Assembly: GCF_017311415.1 (NCBI RefSeq)
Contig: NZ_JAEKIS010000021.1
Coordinates: forward strand, 1 to 64,000
Reading direction: 5' to 3'
DNA length: 64,000 nt
Origin: Salipiger abyssi
Lineage (GTDB): Bacteria > Pseudomonadota > Alphaproteobacteria > Rhodobacterales > Rhodobacteraceae
Below, one piece after another: positions 56,640 through 64,000 of the stretch (positions within the stretch are counted from its first letter, which is position 1; every line of letters begins with the position of its first letter). Under the pieces are notes generated by a model. The model did not search any database. It was not told where the DNA came from and saw only the letters and a program-made list of their open reading frames with translations. Both the position numbers and the translations under genes were made by a program.

Positions 56640-58919
56640 TCAGGCGGGGCGCACGGCCGGGGTTCCGTCGAAGAGATTCCAGGGCGCCTCCGGCGCGCTG
56701 CCGCTGGCCACGAGACAGCGCCCGTTGCTGCTGTCGAAGACCGCCTTGCCCGCGCTCTTGCCCATCGCGTTCACCGCGTGAGCGGCATCGGCCAGCGCCT
56801 CGGCGGGCACCGGCGGGAAGCCCAGCCCTCCCTCGGCCTGTAACGTGCCGGCCACCTGTAGCCCGCCACCGACGCGCAGCGCCGGACCCTGCGCGTCGAG
56901 GACGCTGCGCAGCACGTCCCACAGCGCGCCGTCGCGCTCCTCGCGCAGCACGAGCCCCCGCTCGCGGGCGGCGTCCAGAAACAGCCGCAGGCTGCGGTCG
57001 CGCTCGCTGAGGGTGAGCGCGGCGGAAACCGCCGTGCCGCGATCTGTGCCGCCGCGGATATGCAGCGGATCCTCGGGCGGACGGCCGCGAAAACCCTCGC
57101 CGCCGGGACCGACGGCGAGGGCGGGCACGGGCAGGTAATTGGCATCGGTCCCATCTTTCCGGGTATAGAAGCGGATATGCGGGCTCCGCAGCGCCCAGTA
57201 CCCCTCGAACCAGCCCCGTCCCGTCCCCGCGAGCGCCTCGGGCCGGGGCAGGAAATCCATGAAGGGCGCGTAATCCACATTGTTGCTCGACCGCTCGGTA
57301 ATCATGCCATAGCGCCATTCGAGCCAGCGATTGCCCCCTGCCGGATGCGCCGCGTGCCGGTTCTGGTTGTGCTGCGGCGAGACGATCCAGGTCATACCGC
57401 GCCCGTGACCGCGTGCCGGGTCAGCTTCGCAGAGCAGGTCGAGCGTGACCTCCCGGCAGTCATGGATGAATCCCGCCACCGTCCCGGAATGCTGTAGACG
57501 CCCTTGGATATCGGGTTCGGCACAACGCCAGCCGCTGATCTCGAACCCGCCGATGGCGCCGTTGACGATCGGGTTCGCGACGGCGCTCCGGTCGTTGGCG
57601 AGATGCCCGCTCGGAACGGTGAGGCCGCCAATCTGGCAGTCGCGCAGGACGATATGGCTGTTCCCCCCTCCGGCAACGGTCGGCACCACGGCCGCGAACC
57701 TGCCGGGATCGAAACCGCTCAGTCCCGAAAGCCGGATCCGCGCCTCTCCCGAGACCGTGACCTTCGCGACCCCGCTATAGGCATAGTGCCTGCCGCCCAC
57801 GGTCCCGGTGCCCTTTTGCGTCACCCTGATCCGGTTGTGGCCGGGATCCAGCGTGAAGGGATGATCGTCGGCCCAGGGCAGATCCACGCTGTCGGGCGTC
57901 CAGTCGAGGATCACGAACTTGTCCGGTCCGCGCAGACCGAAGCCGCGCATCCCCTGGAAATCGCAGCGGATCAGCGTGGTGGCATAGGGGGCCGTATAGT
58001 CGGAATAATCGCCATCCGCGTCGATCGCGACGTTGAGATAGCCGTAGCGGCGGAAATGCCCGACGGTTTGCACATCCACCAAAGTGGTATTGGCCGCTCC
58101 GATTTGCAGGATACCGATGTCACAGCCGCCGATAATCCGGTTGGCCGTCCTGTCGTTATAGCCATCGAGCCCATGCGGGCCACCGCTGTCGGCCACCACG
58201 CGAAAGCCTTCCAGCCGGGCGCCGCTGCCGCCCTCGACGACGATCCCCACGACCAGATCCGCCGGGGTGGCCGCGCCGGTAGTAGCATCGGCATTCATCA
58301 GCGAGACCAGTTCCCAGGACGCGTCCGCGAGCCCCTCGCGCCGCGCTTCGGGGCGCCGTGCCGCGCCGCAGGCCTTCATGGAGGAAATGCCATGCAGCCG
58401 AAGCGGGGTGAAATCCGTGCCGGTCATGACGATCTGGCTCGGCGCGGGGTGCTGCGCGCGGCGGCTGAAATAGACCGGTGTGTGCAGGACCTGACCGACA
58501 CCCCGGCCCAGCACATGCAGCCCGCCGAAATCGAGCCGGTCGGCGATGAACAGCGATCCCGCGGGCAGATGCAGGGCCGTACCCGCCCCGCGGCAATATT
58601 CCGCCGCCAGATTCAGCCGCCGCGCGTTTTCCGCCGCCGCCGCGCGGTCGTCCGGAACGACGCCCCAGTGCAGGGCCGAGACCGCGCCGAAGGGCAGCAG
58701 CCCGGCCAGATCCGGGATCGCCCCGGCGCCGGGGGCCGCGCGGTAGGACACCCGGCCGTCGGTCAGAAGCTCACCGGGGCCGGCCTGCCCGCCCTGCGCG
58801 ACCAGCGCGGCGCGCGACGGAAACGCCCTGAGCGCCCCGGAGGCCGCCGTTTGCGCCCGTGCCGCGAGGGCCGGGGCGGCGAGGGCGAGGCCCATAAAGA
58901 TCCGTCTTTTGTTGCCCAT
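56640..58919 (-). CDS. Exported beta-helix (tail-spike/lyase-like) protein
   Basis: A 759-residue protein from ATG 58919 (GGGAG 7 nt before). The N-terminus 'MGNKRRIFMGLALAAPALAARAQ' is a signal peptide with a twin-arginine-like RRIFMG core, so Tat export to the periplasm is likely. The start 'LPFGAVSALHWGVVPDDRAAAAENARRLNLAAEYCRGAGTALHLPAGS' is the opening of pectate-lyase-superfamily/tail-spike beta-helices. Beta-helix rungs follow ('ANRIIGGCDIGILQIGAANTTLVDVQTVG'). The end 'AVFDSSNGRCLVASGSAPEAPWNLFDG' resembles C-termini of phage-tail-derived proteins. A polysaccharide-degrading or -binding role fits its place beside the rml operon, but no active site is assigned. Confidence 0.72.
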   Translation of the reverse strand: MGNKRRIFMGLALAAPALAARAQTAASGALRAFPSRAALVAQGGQAGPGELLTDGRVSYRAAPGAGAIPDLAGLLPFGAVSALHWGVVPDDRAAAAENARRLNLAAEYCRGAGTALHLPAGSLFIADRLDFGGLHVLGRGVGQVLHTPVYFSRRAQHPAPSQIVMTGTDFTPLRLHGISSMKACGAARRPEARREGLADASWELVSLMNADATTGAATPADLVVGIVVEGGSGARLEGFRVVADSGGPHGLDGYNDRTANRIIGGCDIGILQIGAANTTLVDVQTVGHFRRYGYLNVAIDADGDYSDYTAPYATTLIRCDFQGMRGFGLRGPDKFVILDWTPDSVDLPWADDHPFTLDPGHNRIRVTQKGTGTVGGRHYAYSGVAKVTVSGEARIRLSGLSGFDPGRFAAVVPTVAGGGNSHIVLRDCQIGGLTVPSGHLANDRSAVANPIVNGAIGGFEISGWRCAEPDIQGRLQHSGTVAGFIHDCREVTLDLLCEADPARGHGRGMTWIVSPQHNQNRHAAHPAGGNRWLEWRYGMITERSSNNVDYAPFMDFLPRPEALAGTGRGWFEGYWALRSPHIRFYTRKDGTDANYLPVPALAVGPGGEGFRGRPPEDPLHIRGGTDRGTAVSAALTLSERDRSLRLFLDAARERGLVLREERDGALWDVLRSVLDAQGPALRVGGGLQVAGTLQAEGGLGFPPVPAEALADAAHAVNAMGKSAGKAVFDSSNGRCLVASGSAPEAPWNLFDGTPAVRPA

Positions 58920-58985
58920 ACCGATCTCCCGCGATCCCTGCGGAACACTGAGCGAGATCGGCCGGGCAGGCAAGCCGACGGCTCG

Positions 58986-59855
58986 TCAGCCGAGCAGCCC
59001 GGTCAGGTAGCGCCCGTAATCGTTCTTCCGGAAGATCTCCGCCCGCGCGACGAGCTGCGCCCGGTCGATCCAGCCTTTTTCATAGGCGATCTCCTCCAGG
59101 CATCCGGTCTGCAAACCCTGGCGCTTTTCCAGGGTGCGCACGAAGTTCCCGGCATCGAGCAGCGAATCGTGGGTGCCGGTGTCGAGCCAGGCATAGCCGC
59201 GGCCCATGCGCTTCACGTCGAGCAGCCCCTCGTGCAGATACATCTCCAGAAGCGTGGTGATCTCCAGTTCGCCGCGGGCCGAAGGCGTCACCTTCCGGGC
59301 CCGTTCCGGCGCGCTGCCGTCGAGGAAATAGAGCCCGGTTACCGCATAGTGCGAGGGCGGCACCGCAGGCTTCTCGACGATCGCTGTGGCGCGCCCGTCC
59401 GCGTCGAAATCCACCACGCCATAGCGTTCGGGATCGACCACGCGATAGCCGAAGACGGTGCCGCCGGCCGCGCGCAGATCGGCCTCGGCCATCATGTCGG
59501 GCAGCCCGTGGCCGTAGAAGATGTTGTCGCCCAGCACCAGCGCCGAGGGCGCGCCGTCGAGAAAGGCCTCGGCCAGGATGAAGGCCTGCGCGAGCCCGTC
59601 GGGGCTGGGCTGGGCGACATAGCTCAGCGCCAGCCCCCACTGGCTGCCATCGCCCAGCGTGCGCCGGAACTGTTCCTGATCCTGCGGCGTGGTGATCACG
59701 CAGATCTCGCGGATGCCCGCCAGCATCAGCACCGAGAGCGGATAGTGGATCATCGGCTTGTCATAGACCGGAAGCAGCTGCTTCGAGACCCCCATGGTGA
59801 TCGGATAGAGCCGGGTTCCGGAACCGCCTGCGAGGATGATGCCCTTGCGTTTCAT
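58986..59855 (-). CDS. rmlA: Glucose-1-phosphate thymidylyltransferase
   Basis: The 289-residue enzyme makes dTDP-glucose from glucose-1-P and dTTP. Motifs: '[44 protein letters not shown]' (residues 5-48), '[16 protein letters not shown]', '[17 protein letters not shown]' and '[21 protein letters not shown]'. Length is as expected for RmlA. Its start overlaps the rmlD stop by ATGA. It is the last gene of the rmlC-B-D-A operon. Confidence 0.96.
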   Translation of the reverse strand: MKRKGIILAGGSGTRLYPITMGVSKQLLPVYDKPMIHYPLSVLMLAGIREICVITTPQDQEQFRRTLGDGSQWGLALSYVAQPSPDGLAQAFILAEAFLDGAPSALVLGDNIFYGHGLPDMMAEADLRAAGGTVFGYRVVDPERYGVVDFDADGRATAIVEKPAVPPSHYAVTGLYFLDGSAPERARKVTPSARGELEITTLLEMYLHEGLLDVKRMGRGYAWLDTGTHDSLLDAGNFVRTLEKRQGLQTGCLEEIAYEKGWIDRAQLVARAEIFRKNDYGRYLTGLLG

Positions 59856-60745
59856 GATCGGTTTTCTGCCTCCGTTCGGGAAAGGATCGCCGTGCCCTCC
59901 AGATCGTTCAGGATCGCGCGCAGCCCCGCGCGCCAGTCCGGCCGCGCGAGGCCGAAAGCCGCCGCGGTGGCGTCATTGTCCAGGCGCGAGTTCAGCGGGC
60001 GTTTCGCGGGCGTGGGATAGGCCGCGCTCGGGATGTCCTGCACCGCGCAGGACAGGCCGGCCTGATGAAAGATCTCGCGGGCGAAATCCGCCCAGCTCAC
60101 ATCCGGGCTGCCGGAGTAATGATAGGTGCCGCTCTTCTCCGGCGCGCCGGTCAGTTGCGCGGCGATGGCCAGGCAGGCATCGGCGAGATCGGCGGCGCAG
60201 GTCGGCCCGCCGATCTGATCGGCCACCACGGTCAGCCGGTCGCGCTCGGCCCCGAGCCGCAGCATGGTCTTGACGAAATTGCTGCCATGGGAGGACACCA
60301 CCCAGGAGGTGCGCAGGATGGCATGGGCACCGCCGGAGGCCCGCACCGCCGCCTCGCCCGCCAGCTTGCTGCGCCCATAGGCGCCCAGCGGCGCGGTGGG
60401 ATGATCGGGGCGAAAGGGGGCCTCGCCGCTGCCGTCGAAGACGTAATCCGTGGAAACATGCACGACGGGAATGCCCTTTGCCGCGCAGGCCCGGGCGATG
60501 GCGCCCGGCGTCTCGCCGTTGATGCGCGTGGCGAGGGTCTCTTGCTCTTCGGCCTTGTCCACCGCCGTATAGGCCACCGCATTGATCGCCGCCTGCGCGG
60601 CACTTTTCGCCACCAGCGCCGCGCAGGCGGCCGGGTCGGTGAAATCGGCGCTGTCGCGGCCATGCATCTCCAGCGTCACGCCGGAGGCCCGGCGGGCGAG
60701 CTCCGTGGCAAGCTGGCCGGTCTTGCCGAAAACGAGAACCTTCAT
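59852..60745 (-). CDS. rmlD: dTDP-4-dehydrorhamnose reductase
   Basis: The 297-residue enzyme does the last step to dTDP-L-rhamnose. It has '[18 protein letters not shown]' (NADPH site), '[37 protein letters not shown]' (catalytic Tyr-x3-Lys) and '[20 protein letters not shown]'. The ATG at 60745 overlaps the rmlB stop by ATGA; the frame open further upstream lies in rmlB and is not used. Confidence 0.95.
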   Translation of the reverse strand: MKVLVFGKTGQLATELARRASGVTLEMHGRDSADFTDPAACAALVAKSAAQAAINAVAYTAVDKAEEQETLATRINGETPGAIARACAAKGIPVVHVSTDYVFDGSGEAPFRPDHPTAPLGAYGRSKLAGEAAVRASGGAHAILRTSWVVSSHGSNFVKTMLRLGAERDRLTVVADQIGGPTCAADLADACLAIAAQLTGAPEKSGTYHYSGSPDVSWADFAREIFHQAGLSCAVQDIPSAAYPTPAKRPLNSRLDNDATAAAFGLARPDWRAGLRAILNDLEGTAILSRTEAENRS

Positions 60746-61812
60746 GCCGGGGCCTTTCCGGTCGCGGCCGTGCCGGTACCCAGCCGCTCGCCCACCCCCT
60801 GGCGGGCCTGTAGCGGGCGCCACCAGGTCTCGTTGTCGAGATACCATTGCACCGTTCGCTCCAGCCCTTCCTCGACACTCACCGAGGGCCGCCAGCCGAG
60901 CTCTTCGCGGATGCGCGTGGGGTCGATGGCATAGCGTGCATCGTGACCTGGACGATCGGCGACAAAGGCAATCAGGCTGGCATAGGGTCTGATCTGCGGA
61001 CGCAGCCGGTCGAGAATGCCGCAGAGCGTCTGCACCAGCTCCAGATTGGTCCGCTCGTTCTCGCCGCCGATATTGTAGCTGCGCCCCGGCGCGCCCTTTT
61101 CCACCACCAGCAGCAGCGCATCGGCGTGGTCCTCGACGAAAAGCCAGTCGCGGATATTGTCGCCCTTGCCGTAGATCGGCAGCGGCTTGCCGGCGAGCGC
61201 GTTCAGGATCACCACCGGGATCAGCTTTTCGGGGAAGTGGTAGGGGCCGTAATTGTTCGAGCAATTGCTCAGCACCACCGGCAGCCCGTAGGTCTCGTGC
61301 CAGGCGCGCACCAGATGGTCGGAACTGGCCTTGGACGCCGAATAGGGCGAGCGCGGATCGTAGGGCGTGTCTTCGGTGAACTTGACCGCCGGGTCGGCGG
61401 GCAAAGAGCCAAAGACCTCATCGGTGGAGATATGGTGAAAGCGGAAGCTCTCGGGCTTGCCTTGCGCCACCCAGTAGCTGCGGGCGGCTTCCAGCATATT
61501 GTAGGTGCCGGTGATATTGGTCTCGATGAAATCGCCGGGCCCGTCGATCGAACGGTCCACATGGCTTTCGGCGGCCAGATGCATCACCGCGTCGGGCCTG
61601 TGGATGGCAAAGATCCGGTCGAGCGCGGCGCGGTTGCGGATATCCGCCCGTTCGAAAGCATAGAGCGGGTTGCCCGCCACCGGCGCCACATTGTCGAGAC
61701 AGGCGGCATAGGTCAGCGCGTCGAGATTGACGACCTCGTGGCCGCGCGACACCGCCAGGCGCACCACGGCCGATCCGATGAAGCCGGCACCGCCGGTGAT
61801 CAGGAGTTTCAT
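60742..61812 (-). CDS. rmlB: dTDP-glucose 4,6-dehydratase
   Basis: The 356-residue enzyme converts dTDP-glucose to dTDP-4-keto-6-deoxyglucose. Motifs: '[19 protein letters not shown]' (NAD site), '[21 protein letters not shown]', '[14 protein letters not shown]' (Thr-Asp-Glu catalytic) and '[25 protein letters not shown]' (Tyr-x3-Lys), '[17 protein letters not shown]'. The C-terminus ends in an ordinary way. It starts 6 bp after rmlC ends and overlaps rmlD. Confidence 0.96.
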   Translation of the reverse strand: MKLLITGGAGFIGSAVVRLAVSRGHEVVNLDALTYAACLDNVAPVAGNPLYAFERADIRNRAALDRIFAIHRPDAVMHLAAESHVDRSIDGPGDFIETNITGTYNMLEAARSYWVAQGKPESFRFHHISTDEVFGSLPADPAVKFTEDTPYDPRSPYSASKASSDHLVRAWHETYGLPVVLSNCSNNYGPYHFPEKLIPVVILNALAGKPLPIYGKGDNIRDWLFVEDHADALLLVVEKGAPGRSYNIGGENERTNLELVQTLCGILDRLRPQIRPYASLIAFVADRPGHDARYAIDPTRIREELGWRPSVSVEEGLERTVQWYLDNETWWRPLQARQGVGERLGTGTAATGKAPA

Positions 61813-61818
61813 GCGGGG

Positions 61819-62385
61819 TCATCCTTCAAAAGTGAACGGGCTGTCGAAATCCTTCAGGAAGGGCGCCACGGCGTCCTTCTCCGAAAGCACCGCCTCGGAA
61901 CTGTCGATGCCCCAGTCGATGCCGATCTCCGGATCGTCGAAGCGCACCGCGCCGTCGCACTCGGGCGCGTAATAATCGGTGCATTTGTAGACGATTTCGG
62001 TTTCCGGCTCACGGGTGACGAACCCGTGCAGGAACCCCGCCGGGATCAGCAGCTGACGGCCGTTCTCGAAGCTCAGCTCCTCGCCCACCCATTTGCCATA
62101 GGTGGGCGATCCCCTGCGGATGTCGACGGCCACGTCGAAGAGCCGGCCCCGGCCGCAGCGCACCAGCTTGGCCTGGGCATGGGGCGGGCTCTGGAAATGC
62201 AGGCCGCGCACGGTGCCGGCCGTGGCGCTGAGCGAATGGTTGTCCTGCACGAAATCATATGCGAGCCCGTGCTCGGCCATGCGCGCCTTGTTCCAGCTCT
62301 CGCAGAAGAAGCCGCGATTGTCGCCGAAACGGCGGGGGGTGAGGAGCAGGACCCCGGGAAGGGATGTGTCTGAAATATCGAGCAT
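61819..62385 (-). CDS. rmlC: dTDP-4-dehydrorhamnose 3,5-epimerase
   Basis: The 188-residue cupin epimerase has 'FGDNRGFFCESWNKARMAEHGL', 'FVQDNHSLSATAGTVRGLHFQSPPHAQAKLVRCGRGRLFDVAVDIR' (catalytic His in the RGLHFQ segment) and 'QLLIPAGFLHGFVTREPETEIVYKCTDYYAPECDGAVRFDDP', with the conserved Tyr. It is the first gene of the operon rmlC-rmlB-rmlD-rmlA. The promoter must lie in the 206-bp gap shared with the divergent ugd gene. Confidence 0.96.
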   Translation of the reverse strand: MLDISDTSLPGVLLLTPRRFGDNRGFFCESWNKARMAEHGLAYDFVQDNHSLSATAGTVRGLHFQSPPHAQAKLVRCGRGRLFDVAVDIRRGSPTYGKWVGEELSFENGRQLLIPAGFLHGFVTREPETEIVYKCTDYYAPECDGAVRFDDPEIGIDWGIDSSEAVLSEKDAVAPFLKDFDSPFTFEG

Positions 62386-62591
62386 TCGGTCGGATCATGT
62401 GTTCGGGGCTGGGGCTGCGGGCAACCTATAAGGGAAGTGAGACCGAAATAAGCCCGAAAGATGAGTGTTCCGCGCGCAATGCGGATTTGTCCGCGCGCGG
62501 GCCGCGACGCCCGCCGGCAGCCCTGCCCTTGCAAAAACGCGCAGCGGCGGCCCATAACACCACAGACGAACGGATAGTCAGGACAGTCTTC
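62386..62591. promoter_or_regulatory. Divergent promoter region of rmlCBDA and ugd
   Basis: The 206-bp gap between the divergent rmlC and ugd starts contains an A+T-leaning patch at 62426-62465. Promoters for both directions must lie here or just inside, so rhamnose and glucuronate supply could be co-regulated. No specific operator was identified. Confidence 0.4.
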
Positions 62592-63914
62592 ATGAAAATC
62601 GCAATGATCGGCACCGGTTATGTGGGGCTCGTCTCGGGGGTCTGCTTCTCGGATTTCGGCCATGAGGTGATCTGCGTCGACAAGGATCCGCGCAAGATCG
62701 AGATGCTCGAGCGCGGCGAGGTGCCGATCTACGAGCCGGGACTCGATACGCTCATGGCCAAGAATGTCGAGGCCGGGCGGCTCAGCTTCACGCTGGACCT
62801 GAAAGCCGCCATCGACGGTGCCGACGCGGTGTTCATCGCCGTGGGCACGCCGACACGGCGCGGCGACGGCCATGCGGATCTGACCTATGTGATGGCCGCC
62901 GCCGAGGAGATCGCGAAAACCGCCGATCACTATATCGTCGTGGTGACCAAATCCACCGTGCCGGTGGGCACCAACCGCAAGGTGGCCGAGGCGATGGCCG
63001 CCGCCAACCCGGCGCTCGAGTTCGATGTGGCCTCGAACCCGGAATTCCTGCGCGAAGGCGCCGCCATCGACGATTTCATGAAACCCGACCGGGTCGTGGT
63101 GGGCGTCGAGACCGACCGCGCCGCCAAGGTGATGGAAGACATCTACCGCCCGCTCTATCTGCGCGAGTTCCCGATCATCGTGACCGATCTGGAATCCGCC
63201 GAGATGATCAAATACGCCGCCAACGCCTTTCTGGCGACCAAGATCACCTTCATCAACGAGATCGCGGCGCTCTGCGAAAAGACCGGTGCCGATGTAAAGC
63301 AGGTCTCCAAGGGGATGGGGCTCGACGGGCGCATCGGCAACAAGTTCCTGCATGCCGGGCCCGGCTATGGCGGCTCGTGTTTTCCCAAGGACACCAAGGC
63401 GCTGGCCCGGATCGGCCAGGACCATGCCGCGCCCATGTCGATCGTCGAGACGGTGATCAAGGTCAACGAGGACACCAAGCGGCGGATGATCGACAAGCTG
63501 CTCGATCTCTGCGGCGGGTCGTTCCGCGGCAAGACGGTGGCGGTGCTGGGGGTGACCTTCAAGCCCAATACCGACGACATGCGCGACGCCCCGGCGCTGA
63601 CCATCGTGCCGGCGCTGGTGGGCGGCGGCGCGTCGGTGCGGGTGGTCGATCCGCAAGGCCGGCGCGAGGGCGAGGCGCTGTTGCCCAGTGTGGCCTGGCA
63701 CGACGATCCCTATCGGGCGGCCGAGAGCGCCGATCTGCTGGTCATCCTGACCGAATGGAACGAGTTCCGGGCCCTTGACCTGAGCCGCATCGCTGCCGGG
63801 ATGGCGGCTCCGCGCCTAGCCGATCTGCGCAATATCTATTCCGCCGCGGATGCCCGAGCGGCGGGATTCACCGCCTATGACAGCATCGGCCGGGCGGGGT
63901 TCGACGCGATGTGA
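62592..63914 (+). CDS. ugd: UDP-glucose 6-dehydrogenase
   Basis: The 440-residue enzyme oxidises UDP-glucose to UDP-glucuronate. It has the NAD motif 'MKIAMIGTGYVGLVSGVCFSDFGHEV', 'VFIAVGTPTRRGDGHADLTYV', 'STVPVGTNRKV', 'SNPEFLREGAAIDDFMKPDRVVVG', and the catalytic Cys263 in 'GPGYGGSCFPKDTKAL', then 'VLGVTFKPNTDDMRDAPAL'. The frame opens further upstream, but the ATG at 62592 is the family start. UDP-glucuronate would give the polysaccharide acidic residues. The alternative, a GDP-mannose dehydrogenase, is less likely by motif. Confidence 0.92.
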   Translation: MKIAMIGTGYVGLVSGVCFSDFGHEVICVDKDPRKIEMLERGEVPIYEPGLDTLMAKNVEAGRLSFTLDLKAAIDGADAVFIAVGTPTRRGDGHADLTYVMAAAEEIAKTADHYIVVVTKSTVPVGTNRKVAEAMAAANPALEFDVASNPEFLREGAAIDDFMKPDRVVVGVETDRAAKVMEDIYRPLYLREFPIIVTDLESAEMIKYAANAFLATKITFINEIAALCEKTGADVKQVSKGMGLDGRIGNKFLHAGPGYGGSCFPKDTKALARIGQDHAAPMSIVETVIKVNEDTKRRMIDKLLDLCGGSFRGKTVAVLGVTFKPNTDDMRDAPALTIVPALVGGGASVRVVDPQGRREGEALLPSVAWHDDPYRAAESADLLVILTEWNEFRALDLSRIAAGMAAPRLADLRNIYSAADARAAGFTAYDSIGRAGFDAM

Positions 63915-64000
63915 ACCGGCCGGGGCACCGGTCGCGTTCCGCATGTCCTGCTGCCCCGTACCGTCCGGATATGCGCCGTTTTGCGGCACTCCCCGCCCCG

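Overview
The window looks like a nearly complete extrachromosomal replicon, or most of one, from a marine alphaproteobacterium of the Rhodobacteraceae/Roseobacter group. The grounds are high G+C, a plasmid replication initiator of the RPA (RepA) type next to parAB with iterons and palindromic centromere-like sites, and a dTDP-rhamnose operon in the order rmlC-rmlB-rmlD-rmlA. A RepA-type replicon of about 65 kb with a rhamnose operon is the known description of the roseobacter 'biofilm plasmids' (type case: the 65-kb plasmid of Phaeobacter inhibens DSM 17395). This window has the same plan, but I cannot confirm circularity or species. No rRNA, tRNA, CRISPR array or intact insertion sequence was seen.

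Layout. 1-949: 5' part of a secreted repeat protein running off the left edge. 1164-6096: replication and partition (sulfotransferase, repA, three 22-bp-spaced iterons, parA, parB and three copies of a 15-bp palindrome). 6235-13785: a two-domain glycosyltransferase, two sulfotransferases and an ABC-2 capsule exporter (kpsM, kpsE, kpsT). 13960-19956: two modular RTX/DUF4214 proteins and a DUF2793 protein. 20121-34840: a long minus-strand block with GDP-mannose genes (manC, gmd), glycosyltransferases, sulfotransferases, a three-gene cassette A, and a Kdo/CMP-Kdo set (kdsA, kdsB, kpsF). 35385-41631: a pyruvyltransferase-like gene, a second and A+T-richer copy of the cassette (B), a GT61 enzyme and a small hypothetical gene. 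41857-47094: a small secreted protein and a 1553-residue subtilisin/P-domain/RTX protease with internal duplications. 47089-48149: a gene remnant and non-coding DNA. 48150-56607: a 1472-residue RTX/DUF4214 protein, phosphomannomutase, and a fourth DUF4214 protein. 56640-63914: a beta-helix tail-spike-like protein, rmlA-D, and UDP-glucose 6-dehydrogenase.

Working together, the genes appear to build, sulfate, export and decorate a surface polysaccharide. Precursors would be dTDP-rhamnose, GDP-mannose and GDP-4-keto-6-deoxymannose, UDP-glucuronate and CMP-Kdo. At least eight glycosyltransferase-like genes assemble it, five sulfotransferase-like genes modify it, and KpsMTE exports it. Alongside sit large RTX proteins probably exported by a type I system not encoded here. 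Four of them end in the same C-terminal cassette of about 333 residues: four DUF4214 half-repeats at identical spacing, then a conserved tail. This fixed cassette is the least explained recurring structure in the window, and a related half-repeat is fused to one sulfotransferase.
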